Source: JAYODW01 sp038116745 (GTDB lineage Bacteria; Pseudomonadota; Gammaproteobacteria; Ga0077536). Taken from it: a stretch of 64,000 nucleotides of DNA. The DNA lies in the NCBI GenBank assembly GCA_038116745.1, contig JAYODW010000020.1, forward strand, positions 1 through 64,000, given 5' to 3'. Positions 40,917 through 49,834 of this stretch are shown here, in pieces. A program made the translations under genes and the position numbers. How positions within the stretch are numbered: position 1 is the stretch's first letter; the number at the start of each line of letters is the position of its first letter. The notes below the pieces were generated by a model. It did no database searches. It was not told the DNA's origin and was given only the letters and a program-made list of their open reading frames with translations.

Positions 40917-40931
40917 TGGCACCTATTTTGC
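40917..40931 (+). promoter_or_regulatory. Sigma54 (RpoN) promoter upstream of fliD
   Basis: TGGCACCTATTTTGC: the -24 TGGCAC and -12 TTGC elements have the exact spacing of the sigma54 consensus (TGGCAC-N5-TTGC). It begins directly after the flaG stop and ends 53 bases before the fliD ATG, so start of transcription is expected near 40943. In Pseudomonas fliD is in a FleQ/RpoN-dependent class; no activator site was identified here. Confidence 0.82.
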
Positions 40932-40984
40932 TTAATACACGACATGGTTATTTTATCTAGCTCATCCATAGAGGGAGCGCGGTG

Positions 40985-42334
40985 ATGTTGAGTTCTCCCG
41001 GCATCGGCAGCGGCCTCGATATCGGCGGCATCATCCAGTCGTTGATGGCCGTGGAGCGCAAGCCGCTCGTCGATCTGGCTTCGGATAAGCTTGAGCTCAA
41101 GACTCAACTCAGTGCGCTTGGCAAACTCAAGAGCACCATTTCCAGCTTCGAGAGCACCGTGCAGAGCCTGGCGAACGCGGATGATTTCCTGCAGTACGAG
41201 GCCAGCTCAAGCAACACAGAGGCGCTGACAGTCAGCGCAGACGAGAACGCCACTAAAGGCTCGTACCGAATAGAGGTCGACCGACTTGCCGAGGAGCATC
41301 GCCTCGCGGCCACCGGTTTTTACGCTGACGTCGACACAACGACGATCGGCAGCACTGGCGAGACGATGACGATCACGGTCGGCAGCGACAGTTTTGTCGT
41401 CGAATACGGCGGCAAGGCACTGGAAGACGTGCGCGACGCCATTAATGAGGCGGCAGATAACAGCGGCGTCACTGCGTCCATCCTGCAGGATGACGCCGGC
41501 TATCGACTCACTCTCACCGCTGACGAAACGGGGTCCGAGAACGCGATTTCACTCACCTACAGCGCGTCTGACCCGTTCAGCTTCACGACCCTGAACGATG
41601 CGTCAGGAACATTCACCACGGCCGATCTCGACGCGCAGCTGACGCTGGAGGGACTTTTCACCCTGACGCGCTCGAGCAACACGGTCACCGATGCGATAGC
41701 GGGCGTCACCCTGACTTTGCAAGACGCGGGCTCGACCACGGTAAGCGTCTCGCGGGATGAGGCAAACACGCTCAGCCTCGCACAGAAGTTTGTCGGGGCC
41801 TACAACAGCGTCATCACGCTTCTGACCGAGCTGAAATCTACGGTACTCAAGGAAGACAGAGCCTCACTCCGCGGGATAGAGAGCCAGTTTCGAGCGGTAC
41901 TCAACAGCAAGACCGGTGACTCGGACCAGTTCTCTTACCTCTTTGAACTGGGTGTGTCGACGAGCCTCGACGGGACGCTGGTAATCGATACCACGCTGTT
42001 CAACAAAGCTGTCGCCCGCGACCCCGAGGGGATCGCAGACATGTTCGCCAACTCAACTACCGGGCTTTCCGCGCGCTACGAGACAATTACCCAGAACCTC
42101 GTCGGTCCAGGCGGGCTGCTGGGCGGCCGGGAAGATTCTTTGAATTCCCGCATCCGATCGCTGGACCTGGCACGCGATAGTCTGGAGGCGCGGCTGGTCA
42201 GAAAAGAGGAATCGCTTGTCAGGCAGTTCAGCGCACTGGACAGCCTGGTCGCCAGCCTCAATTCCCAGAGCAACTATCTCGCGCAGCAGCTCGACCAGAT
42301 CGCGGCTGTGAGCAAGTCTGCTAACAAATCATGA
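40985..42334 (+). CDS. fliD: Flagellar hook-associated protein 2 (filament cap)
   Basis: About 449 residues; forms the cap at the filament tip that folds incoming flagellin. N-terminal FliD domain LSSPGIGSGLDIGGIIQSLMAVERKPL and a C-terminal domain ending in a coiled region (LDSLVASLNSQSNYLAQQL), with flagellin-IN-like repeats in the middle. A GTG at 40982 is in frame just before ATG 40985; GAGGGAG at 40971-40977 fits the ATG best. It has its own sigma54 promoter. No cysteine, as usual for exported flagellar proteins. Confidence 0.96.
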   Translation: MLSSPGIGSGLDIGGIIQSLMAVERKPLVDLASDKLELKTQLSALGKLKSTISSFESTVQSLANADDFLQYEASSSNTEALTVSADENATKGSYRIEVDRLAEEHRLAATGFYADVDTTTIGSTGETMTITVGSDSFVVEYGGKALEDVRDAINEAADNSGVTASILQDDAGYRLTLTADETGSENAISLTYSASDPFSFTTLNDASGTFTTADLDAQLTLEGLFTLTRSSNTVTDAIAGVTLTLQDAGSTTVSVSRDEANTLSLAQKFVGAYNSVITLLTELKSTVLKEDRASLRGIESQFRAVLNSKTGDSDQFSYLFELGVSTSLDGTLVIDTTLFNKAVARDPEGIADMFANSTTGLSARYETITQNLVGPGGLLGGREDSLNSRIRSLDLARDSLEARLVRKEESLVRQFSALDSLVASLNSQSNYLAQQLDQIAAVSKSANKS

Positions 42335-42391
42335 CGCGCATCAAACTGCAATGTCGCATCACCTTGTACTGCCAAGTAGCACACGCACTCA

Positions 42392-42403
42392 ATCGTTAAC
42401 GAT
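42392..42403. repeat. 12-bp perfect palindrome before fliS
   Basis: ATCGTTAACGAT, self-complementary, in the 89-base gap between fliD and fliS, ending 20 bases before the fliS start. It could be a protein binding site; a single copy was seen and no factor is recognised. Confidence 0.3.
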
Positions 42404-42423
42404 GTCACCGGGAGATTCAATTC

Positions 42424-42885
42424 ATGAGCCGACAGTCGAACACCTCTAAAGCCGCTGGCAACTATGCCTCCGTTAGTCTCCGCACTGCCATCGAGACGGC
42501 TTCGCCGCATCGCCTAATCCTCATGCTGCTCGACGGCGCGCTGGAGAAGCTACGTACTGCGCGGCTCGCCATGCAGAATGGGAATGTTTCTGACAAAGGC
42601 GCCCAGCTGACCTGGGCGATCTCGATTATTGACGGGCTGCGTGCGAGTCTGGATCTCGACCAGGGGGGTGAGACGGCGCTGAACCTAGACCGACTCTACG
42701 ACTACATGGGACGCACCCTGCTCGAATCCAATCTACGTAATGACCCGGACAAAATCGATGAAGTAGAGCGTCTCCTGGGCGAGATCCGCGTGGGCTGGAA
42801 AGGGATCGCAAGCGAAGTCGATGGGCTCGCTGCCCTGCCTGCAGAGAATCACCTCGGTTCCCGGCGGCTGGCTGTAAGCCTCTGA
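42424..42885 (+). CDS. fliS: Flagellin export chaperone FliS
   Basis: 153 residues. Four-helix FliS fold: YASVSLRTAIETASPHRLILMLLDGALEKLRTA (about 14-46) is the family signature, with ISIIDGLRASLDLDQGGETALNLDRLYDYM in the middle. It binds the C-terminal end of flagellin and prevents early polymerisation in the cytoplasm. CCGGGAG precedes ATG 42424. It follows fliD by 89 bases and precedes a small FliT-like gene by 51 bases, the usual order. Confidence 0.95.
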   Translation: MSRQSNTSKAAGNYASVSLRTAIETASPHRLILMLLDGALEKLRTARLAMQNGNVSDKGAQLTWAISIIDGLRASLDLDQGGETALNLDRLYDYMGRTLLESNLRNDPDKIDEVERLLGEIRVGWKGIASEVDGLAALPAENHLGSRRLAVSL

Positions 42886-42936
42886 TTGGTCCTTGGCCTA
42901 GCTTCGACAGATAAGCGACGACGGATCCGCAGTTGA

Positions 42937-43227
42937 ATGAGCAGTGCGACTGACTGGCTGACATCGGTGAACAGCGCCTGCAGCGCCCTGCGTGCGGCTG
43001 TCGAAGATGATGACGTCGATGGAATTGCGCACGCCGATGGAACACTGCGTAAGCTGCTCGGGTCCCTCCCTGAGGGGCTCGATACCACCGCCCTCGCGGG
43101 CACCCTAGCAGCGGCAAAAGCTGCTATCGACGGCGCGCTGCTCAACGCGCAATCCGCACACGAGAGAAAATGCGCCGAGATAAGGCACCTCAGTCGAGGA
43201 CGACGTGCAGTCAAGGCGTACGGATGA
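42937..43227 (+). CDS. FliT-like small flagellar chaperone (putative)
   Basis: 96-residue helical protein directly downstream of fliS, the usual place of fliT. Sequence similarity to FliT is weak by eye; the call rests on position, size and helical content (WLTSVNSACSALRAAVEDDD at the start, then LAGTLAAAKAAIDGALLNAQSAHERKCAEI). In other bacteria FliT is the export chaperone of FliD. The weak point is the absence of a recognised motif. Confidence 0.55.
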   Translation: MSSATDWLTSVNSACSALRAAVEDDDVDGIAHADGTLRKLLGSLPEGLDTTALAGTLAAAKAAIDGALLNAQSAHERKCAEIRHLSRGRRAVKAYG

Positions 43228-43608
43228 CACCCTCGGCCACTGCCCACGGTAAATAGAGCCGTGGACGATGCTGGCTGCTCCTTCCCATTAGAAAACCTGA
43301 GACGCAGGGGCTTCGCGGTACCGTATCGGTCGTGCCTAAGAGTTCTTGTCTGAGCAGCGCGGTACCGGGGCGCTGCTCGCGAATGCCGCATGGAGAGCAA
43401 CTCCGGCACTAGGTTCCAGGCCGGCGGAGAGTGGCTCCGATTATCCGCCTCGGCGCTGCGCCATCCCCACTCTCGCCGTTCAGTCAAATAATCCCTGAGA
43501 AATCGCCCCGATCTTTCCGGGCCTGGCTCACCATGTTATTGATCGCTCCGGGACCTGAGTCTTACGTCGTCGGATCCCAGGACCGCCACCTCTGCTCAGG
43601 AAAATCCC
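43228..43608. other. Intergenic region after the flagellar genes
   Basis: 381 bases with no gene I can support. It contains a 9-bp perfect stem GAGCAGCGC / GCGCTGCTC with a 9-base loop (43352-43378), and a 6-bp stem CCACGG / CCGTGG near 43238-43260 that could end the flagellar transcript. GCGGTACCG occurs twice, near 43313 and in 43358-43366. The promoter of the MetX-like gene should lie towards 43608. Confidence 0.4.
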
Positions 43609-44607
43609 ATGACCCGTTCTATCTTCACCATCCCCCGCTTCCCCACCCAGTCAGGGATCACCCTGGATATCAACCTCGCCTACCGTACCTACGGCGAGCT
43701 CTCCCCCGCCCGGGACAACGCCGTCCTCGTGCCGACCTTTTACGGCGGTCGCGACGAGGAGACCGCCTATATGTTCGCGCCGGGACGGGCAATCGACCCC
43801 AGCCGCCACTTCGTTATCGTGCCCAACATGCTTGGTAACGGTGCCTCGACGTCGCCAAGTAACACACCGGCACCCTATGGCCGCGGCGGCTTTCCGCTGA
43901 CCACGGTCTACGACAACGTTGTCTGCCAGCATCGCCTCGTCACCGATCATCTCGGTATCGATAAGCTGAAGCTCGTGACCGGATTCTCCATGGGCGCCCT
44001 GCAGTCTTTTCAGTGGGGGGCGCTCTATCCGGATCAGGTCGCGGCCATTGCCCCGATCTGCGGCTCTGCGCAGGTCGCCGAGCATAACCACGTGTTCGTC
44101 GCCTCAGCCGTCAACGCGCTCAAGCTCGATCCGGATTTCAAGGAAGGCTGGTACGACGCGCCGCCCATGCGCGGGATCCTTGCGTTCGGCTATGTCTATG
44201 CGGCCTGGCTGTTCTCCCAGGATTTTTTCCGCGAGAAGCTGTACACCCAGCTGGGCCTGTCGTCGCGCGATGACGTTGTCAAATTCACCCAGAACTACTT
44301 CCTGGCGAACGACGCGAACGATCTCATCGCCATGGCACGAACCTGGATGGCGGCGGATATCAGCGACAACCCTGTTTTCAATAGGGACCTTGCTGCAGCC
44401 CTCGGTGCGATCACCTCGCGCGCCATCGTCATGCCAGGCGATACCGATCTTTATTTCCGCGTGCCGGATAACGCCAACGAAGTCGCGTTGATGCCGAAAG
44501 CTGAACTGCGTCCAATACGTTCAGATTGGGGGCACGGCGCCGGTTTTGGCATTGACGCGGAAGACAACGCCTTCATCGACGCAGCGCTGCGCGAGCTGCT
44601 CGACTGA
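43609..44607 (+). CDS. MetX-like alpha/beta hydrolase (homoserine acetyltransferase family)
   Basis: 332-residue alpha/beta hydrolase of the MetX branch. The triad is visible: Ser127 in GFSMGALQ, Asp in MPGDTDLYF (near 275) and His in DWGHGAGFG (near 308). The N-terminal ITLDINLAYRTYGELSPARDNAVL is the MetX-family hallmark. It is shorter than true homoserine O-acetyltransferases (about 380) and lacks an obvious lid signature, so it may be a hydrolase on another ester or amide. AGGA lies 8 bases before ATG 43609. Convergent with hyuB 14 bases away. Confidence 0.85.
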   Translation: MTRSIFTIPRFPTQSGITLDINLAYRTYGELSPARDNAVLVPTFYGGRDEETAYMFAPGRAIDPSRHFVIVPNMLGNGASTSPSNTPAPYGRGGFPLTTVYDNVVCQHRLVTDHLGIDKLKLVTGFSMGALQSFQWGALYPDQVAAIAPICGSAQVAEHNHVFVASAVNALKLDPDFKEGWYDAPPMRGILAFGYVYAAWLFSQDFFREKLYTQLGLSSRDDVVKFTQNYFLANDANDLIAMARTWMAADISDNPVFNRDLAAALGAITSRAIVMPGDTDLYFRVPDNANEVALMPKAELRPIRSDWGHGAGFGIDAEDNAFIDAALRELLD

Positions 44608-44621
44608 CCGAAGGCGCTGTT

Positions 44622-46322
44622 TCAGCCGCGGTAGTCGCGCGCTGCGGCCTCCGCGCTGACATAACCTTCGGCAACGTCATCTTCAAGACGCTCAGGCGCG
44701 CGTGCTGCAGGATCGCCCCAGCCGCCGCCCCCGGGTGTATCGAGCTGTACCCGGTCGCCGTCTTTGATCACCACGTTCGACCACTTGCTGGTCGAGCTCT
44801 TGCCGAACGCCTCAACCATGGTCTGCCAGTCCCGCGACCCTGAGCGCTGAAAGCGGGTCATGCCGGGCGCGCCGGCGCCTCCGCCATCCGCCCCCCAGGC
44901 CGCATGCTCGTGGCGATCGGTGAGCTGGCTGCAGGTGATGTCAGCCTGCAGACAGCGCCAGGTTTTGCGCGTCCCCAGTCCGCCGCGGAATTCGCCTGCG
45001 CCGCCCGAGTCCGGGCGTAAAGTGTACTCCTCGGTCAGCCAGGGATAACGGGTCTCGAAGACTTCGACCGGCATGACGCGGCAGTTGCCGTTGATGGAAT
45101 CGGTCGCGTCGTTGCCGTCGGCAAACGATCGCGCCCCCCAGCCCACCGTCTCGATGTCGTAGCAGGCAAAGTATTCTCCGTGCCGATCGGTGCCCCCGAA
45201 GACGAAATTGAGGTGCGTGCCGCCCTCCCCGGCCATGGCCCGCGCCGGCGCCGCCTGCGCCAGGGCGCCGATAACCGCGCCGGCTATGCGTGGATGCGTT
45301 TCCGTGTTGCCGCCGACCTCGGGCGCCGGGTAGTCGACATTGACGATAGTCCCGCGCGGCGCGAGTACTTTCAGCGGCCGGAAGCAGCCGGAATTCCGCG
45401 GGATGGAGGGATCGGTCAGGTGCAGCACCGCGTTGTACGCCGCCGACCAGGCCACCCCGAGGGTGGCGTTAATCGGTCCCGCCACCTGGGCCGAGCTGCC
45501 GGTGTAGTCGATGACGATCTCCTCCCCCTGGACGTGGCAGTGCGCCTCAATGCGGATCTCTGAATCCGACACGCCGTCGTTATCCATGTAGTCAACGAAG
45601 CTGTAGCGCCCATCCGGAATGGCGGCGATCTCGGCACGCATACGCGCCTCGGAGTAATCCATCAGGTCTGCGCAGGTAGTGACAAAGGTGTCCCGGCCGT
45701 ATTTCTCGACCACCTCGCCGAGGCGCTGCACGCCCAGCTCAACGCCGGCGATCATGGCGCGCATATCGCCGTAGTTGTAGCGCGGCGTACGCACGTTCGC
45801 TAGCCAGAGTTTCCATACCTCGGCGACGTCCTCTCCGCGCTTTTTAATCTTCACCGGCGGCACCCGGATCCCTTCATGGAAGATCTCGGTGGCCTCGGCC
45901 GGAAAGCCGCCTGGCACCATGCCGCCCACCTCGGCGACGTGACCGATGGCCACAGCAAACGCCACCAGCTGCTCGTCGACAAACAGCGGGCAGAACAAAG
46001 TGTGCTCCGGTGTGTGCAGCCCGCCCCGGTAAGGATCGTTGTGCACCAGCACGTCGCCCGGCTCGATGTCAGTGATCGGGATCTCCTGCAGGCAGGAACG
46101 GATCAGCAGAGGCATGCCGCCAATCTGCGCCGGGCAGAACTCAGCCACGGCCAGCATTTCACCCGCAGGCGACGCAATCCCGCAGGTGAAATCGAGCGCC
46201 TCGTTGAAAATCGTCGAATAGGAGGTCTTCATCAAGGTGATCCCCATCTCCCGGCAGATGGAAACCATCGTGTTCTCGACGATGTTCATCGTCACGAGAT
46301 CCAGTGCACGTGGTGCGCTCAT
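44622..46322 (-). CDS. Hydantoinase B/oxoprolinase-type subunit
   Basis: 566-residue HyuB-family subunit. It pairs with the HyuA-type ATPase subunit to open cyclic amides or to carboxylate ketones with ATP. Family features: VSICREMGITLMKTSYSTIF near the start, LVHNDPYRGGLHTPEHTLF and TETHPRIAGAVIGALAQAAP; the C-terminus ends with GGGGWGDP. Its ATG overlaps the TGA of the A subunit (ATGA), the standard coupled arrangement. The substrate could be a hydantoin, 5-oxoproline, a lactam or a ketone; sequence alone does not tell. Confidence 0.92.
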   Translation of the reverse strand: MSAPRALDLVTMNIVENTMVSICREMGITLMKTSYSTIFNEALDFTCGIASPAGEMLAVAEFCPAQIGGMPLLIRSCLQEIPITDIEPGDVLVHNDPYRGGLHTPEHTLFCPLFVDEQLVAFAVAIGHVAEVGGMVPGGFPAEATEIFHEGIRVPPVKIKKRGEDVAEVWKLWLANVRTPRYNYGDMRAMIAGVELGVQRLGEVVEKYGRDTFVTTCADLMDYSEARMRAEIAAIPDGRYSFVDYMDNDGVSDSEIRIEAHCHVQGEEIVIDYTGSSAQVAGPINATLGVAWSAAYNAVLHLTDPSIPRNSGCFRPLKVLAPRGTIVNVDYPAPEVGGNTETHPRIAGAVIGALAQAAPARAMAGEGGTHLNFVFGGTDRHGEYFACYDIETVGWGARSFADGNDATDSINGNCRVMPVEVFETRYPWLTEEYTLRPDSGGAGEFRGGLGTRKTWRCLQADITCSQLTDRHEHAAWGADGGGAGAPGMTRFQRSGSRDWQTMVEAFGKSSTSKWSNVVIKDGDRVQLDTPGGGGWGDPAARAPERLEDDVAEGYVSAEAAARDYRG

Positions 46323-48370
46323 GCCTCACTCCCCTCTTCGTCCGCGATAGCGTTGATGATGAGATGTCCTTCGTCATGGACAGTGACCCGCTGCCCCGGT
46401 GCGACCACCGTCGTGGACGCAGCTTCCTCAATCAGCGCCGGCCCTGCAATCACGGCGCCCGGCCCGAGGTCTGCGCGATTCAAAACCCGGGCATCCAGAC
46501 GCCCTTTTTCGAACCACACAGGACGAGTGCTCGACGGCACCTCGCGCCCCGGCTCCAGTCGCGCGAGTTCGGGCTTGGCTGTTGCTACCACTGCCCGGCA
46601 TTTCAGCGTGATGACCTCGATAACCTCCTGCGGAATAGCGAAGCCGAAGCGCGCTTCATGCAGCGCATGGAATCGTGCCCACAGCTGGGCAGCCCCGTCC
46701 TCATCGAAGGCTTCACGCTCATACGGCACATCAAGCGCGTAGTTCTGCCCCAGGTAGCGCATTTCCAGCACAAGCTCGATGCGAGGGGGATCGGCATAGC
46801 CCTGCGCGGCAAGATCCTGGCGTGCCTTTTCAACCAGCCGCTGAAGCAGCTCTGTGCTGCGGGTGAAGTCGAGATGCGCCGAGGTCATCTGCACGGTCTG
46901 CTCGAGATCGATCCGGGCGTCGGCAAACGCAAAGCCGAGAGCGGAAAACTGCCCGGGAAACAGCGGCACGATCCCACGCGGAATACCTGCCTCGAGCATC
47001 AGTTCGCCCACATGGAGCGGCCCTGCACCGCCGAACGCCAGCAGCGCGAAGTCACGCGGATCCAGTCCGCGCTCGATCAGCACGGTGCGTAATGCGCCGA
47101 CCATGTTGTTGTTCACAATGCGCAGGATAGCCAGCGCCGCCTGCTCGAGATCCATGTCGATGCGGGTCGCGATAGTCCCGACAGCGCGCTCAGCGGCAGC
47201 CGCGTCCAGTTGCATACCTCCGCCCAGAAATCCAGCCGCGTTAAGCCGCCCCAGCACCACATTGGCATCGGTCACCGTGGCCGCATCACCGCCGAACCCG
47301 TAGCACGCAGGTCCGGGACTCGCGCCTGCGCTCTGCGGCCCCACCCGCAGCATGCCGCCGCGATCGACCCAAGCGATGGAGCCGCCACCGGCGCCAATCG
47401 TGCGGATATCGATCATCGGGATCTGGATCGGGACGCCGAACTCGATTTCGAAATCCGTGGTAAACGCCATCTGCCCTCTGACCAGTGGCGAACAGTCGGT
47501 CGACGTGCCACCCATGTCGAGCGTGACGATATTCGCGTCGCCCGTGCGCGCGGCGATCTCAGCCGCCGCGACGACGCCGCCGCTCGGGCCGGACAGGGTC
47601 ATGTGCACGGGCTGTCGTCCGGCGGCCTCCAGCGACATCTCGCCGCCGTTGGATTTCATGACCACCGCGGTGCCCCGGATCCCGGCCCCGGCGAACCTTG
47701 CCTCCATGTCGCTGAGGTAACGCAGAACGACCGGCTTCACATAGGCATCTGCAAGCACCGTCGAGGCACGCTCGTACTCTTTCCATTTGGGCAGCACTTC
47801 ACTCGATAAAGAGATCGGGATGTCGCCCAGCATCGCACTCAAACCGTCGCGCAGCTGCCGCTCGTGTGCGGGCGAGAGGTATGAGAACAACAGATTGATC
47901 GCGATCGCCTCAATGTCACCCACGTCGCGGATCTGTGTCCCCAGTGCCTGTATCGCGGTGTCAGACAGAGGCTGCATCACTTCTCCGGTGCTCAGCACCC
48001 GCTCGTCGACTTCAAAGCAGTGACGGCGGCGCACCAGTGGTTTGGGTTTGACCCAGCTGCTGTCGTAGTGGTGCGCGCGGTTGCCGCGCTGCAGGAAAGG
48101 GATGTCGCGGAAGCCCTGTGTCGTGACATAAGCCACCTCGGCCCCTTTGCGCTCGAGAATGGCGTTGGTAGCCACCGTTGTACCCAGGCGCATGATGTCG
48201 ACATCTGCTAGGGCTTCGAGCTGACGCAGTCCTTCCAGAATGCCCGCAGTAGGGTCCTCAGGATGAGAAAGATTCTTCCATGCAGTCAGCTGATTCGTAC
48301 TGCGATCCCAGGCGACGAAATCCGTGAACGTGCCACCGACGTCGATCCCGAGCAGGTAACGCCCCATCAT
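46319..48370 (-). CDS. Hydantoinase A/oxoprolinase-type ATPase subunit
   Basis: 683-residue HyuA-family subunit with an ASKHA ATPase fold: LGIDVGGTFTDFVAWDRSTN (about 7-26) is the first phosphate loop, and LDMGGTSTDCSPLV the second. The C-terminal domain carries RPVWFEKG and VVAPGQRVTVHDEGHLII. The start is ATG 48370 or the adjacent ATG 48367, which has better spacing from GGAGGG. It is divergent from a porin-like gene (about 124 bases), with the transaminase genes beyond, which suggests uptake, ring opening and transamination of one nitrogenous compound. Confidence 0.92.
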   Translation of the reverse strand: MMGRYLLGIDVGGTFTDFVAWDRSTNQLTAWKNLSHPEDPTAGILEGLRQLEALADVDIMRLGTTVATNAILERKGAEVAYVTTQGFRDIPFLQRGNRAHHYDSSWVKPKPLVRRRHCFEVDERVLSTGEVMQPLSDTAIQALGTQIRDVGDIEAIAINLLFSYLSPAHERQLRDGLSAMLGDIPISLSSEVLPKWKEYERASTVLADAYVKPVVLRYLSDMEARFAGAGIRGTAVVMKSNGGEMSLEAAGRQPVHMTLSGPSGGVVAAAEIAARTGDANIVTLDMGGTSTDCSPLVRGQMAFTTDFEIEFGVPIQIPMIDIRTIGAGGGSIAWVDRGGMLRVGPQSAGASPGPACYGFGGDAATVTDANVVLGRLNAAGFLGGGMQLDAAAAERAVGTIATRIDMDLEQAALAILRIVNNNMVGALRTVLIERGLDPRDFALLAFGGAGPLHVGELMLEAGIPRGIVPLFPGQFSALGFAFADARIDLEQTVQMTSAHLDFTRSTELLQRLVEKARQDLAAQGYADPPRIELVLEMRYLGQNYALDVPYEREAFDEDGAAQLWARFHALHEARFGFAIPQEVIEVITLKCRAVVATAKPELARLEPGREVPSSTRPVWFEKGRLDARVLNRADLGPGAVIAGPALIEEAASTTVVAPGQRVTVHDEGHLIINAIADEEGSEA

Positions 48371-48494
48371 GTTCCCTCCATCACGTCATTCCGCGGCCCG
48401 CGGGATCCGGTATCCTCCACCCGCCGTCATGCCGATAACTCTCCACCATGTTACCGCCGCGCGATCTGCAGTCAGCAGACGGGAGGCCTCTATC

Positions 48495-49823
48495 ATGCCA
48501 CCCCGTTGCCGGTTCGGGACGGGCGCTCTGCCTGTCCTCTTGTGCGCCGCCCTGTTCGCGGCCCCAGCAATGGCTTTGCCGCCCGTCAAGTTCGCCGGCC
48601 TTGAGCTGACACCGACGTTTCAGACTCTGATTGGTCTGCAGCACGGCGACAACGTCAACTACGGCCTGGGCGCGCTGGATTCCATCGGAGAAACCGAGCG
48701 CGACACGCTCTACGTGGCGTTCAAACCAAAGGTCGATGCGCTCTACGATACCGAGACCTGGAGCGCTTACGGCGCCGCATCGTTTGTCGCTGCAACGACG
48801 ACCCTCGACGGTGAGATTTCCGGGCAGGTGGCACGTTCCGGCGACCAGGCCTTTGACACCGATCACCTCTACCTCGGCTGGCGTAACGAACTGTTCGACC
48901 TGTCGGTAGGCGGGCAGGAGTTTTCGGTCGGCGACGGTTTCATCATCGGTGACGGCAACTACAACAAGGGCGGCGAGAACGGGCAGTACTGGACCGGCGC
49001 GTTTCTCGCCTGGCGCAACAGCGCGATTCTGAAAATCAATACCGAGCCCGTCCGCGCCGATATCTTCTGGCTGCGCACCGACAAGGATTTCAAAGACAGC
49101 CGGGTCGTCGGCATCAATATCGAGACGACCACCCGGGACACCTTCGGCACGATCGGCGTGATGTACCTGGAAGTGCTGCAGGGCGGTGCGTTCAATCTCG
49201 ACGGCATCAACGCCTGGAACGTCCGCGGCGCCAATATCAAGGTACCCGGCCTGCCGAATCTGGAGCTGTTCGGTGAATGGGTGCTGGAGCTCGGCACCGA
49301 CAAGCAGGCCGGAGGACGGGACAACAACGCCATCGGCTGGTATCTCGAGGGGCAGTACACCTTTGTTGACATGCCCTGGACACCCCGCGTGTCCTACCGT
49401 TACGCCCGTATGTCCGGCGATGAACTCGACACCGAAGACAACGAGGAATACCGCGGCCTCTACTTCACCATCTTCCGGCGCGACTGGGATACCTGGTACC
49501 AGGGCGAAATCGCCGGCGAATATCACCTCTACAACCAGAACCAGATCACCCAGATGTTCAAGGTGAAGACATTTCCGCGCCCCGCCTGGGCGATCACCTT
49601 CTATTACTACCACCATGAGCTGGAAGAGCCGCAATACTTCGGCACCCCGGTGACATCCAGCAACTGGGCCGATGAGATTAATTTCGGTTTTGAGCATTTC
49701 CGCGGACAGAGCTTTTACGGCTATGCCGGTATCGCCTGGTCGACGCCCAACGCCGCTGCAAAACAGATCTACGGCGACAAGAACTTCGCCGTGCTGCAGA
49801 CCTGGCTGTCATTCGTCTTCTGA
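48495..49823 (+). CDS. Outer-membrane beta-barrel (porin-like) protein
   Basis: 442 residues from ATG 48495, which has GGGAGG 8 bases upstream; the frame continues upstream without family content. A signal peptide (ALPVLLCAALFAAPAMA, cleaved near residue 27) is followed by a barrel-like pattern of alternating residues and aromatic girdle positions, ending LQTWLSFVF with a C-terminal Phe. No TonB box or plug, so probably a passive pore. It is the first gene of a plus-strand unit (11 bases to the transaminase gene) and divergent from hyuA. Substrate unknown. Confidence 0.82.
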   Translation: MPPRCRFGTGALPVLLCAALFAAPAMALPPVKFAGLELTPTFQTLIGLQHGDNVNYGLGALDSIGETERDTLYVAFKPKVDALYDTETWSAYGAASFVAATTTLDGEISGQVARSGDQAFDTDHLYLGWRNELFDLSVGGQEFSVGDGFIIGDGNYNKGGENGQYWTGAFLAWRNSAILKINTEPVRADIFWLRTDKDFKDSRVVGINIETTTRDTFGTIGVMYLEVLQGGAFNLDGINAWNVRGANIKVPGLPNLELFGEWVLELGTDKQAGGRDNNAIGWYLEGQYTFVDMPWTPRVSYRYARMSGDELDTEDNEEYRGLYFTIFRRDWDTWYQGEIAGEYHLYNQNQITQMFKVKTFPRPAWAITFYYYHHELEEPQYFGTPVTSSNWADEINFGFEHFRGQSFYGYAGIAWSTPNAAAKQIYGDKNFAVLQTWLSFVF

Positions 49824-49834
49824 GGTGCCACACC

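Noticed and set aside
48381..49697. 438-codon minus-strand frame opposite the porin-like gene
   Set aside because: The plus-strand reading has a signal peptide, ribosome site and C-terminal Phe; the antisense product has no domain.
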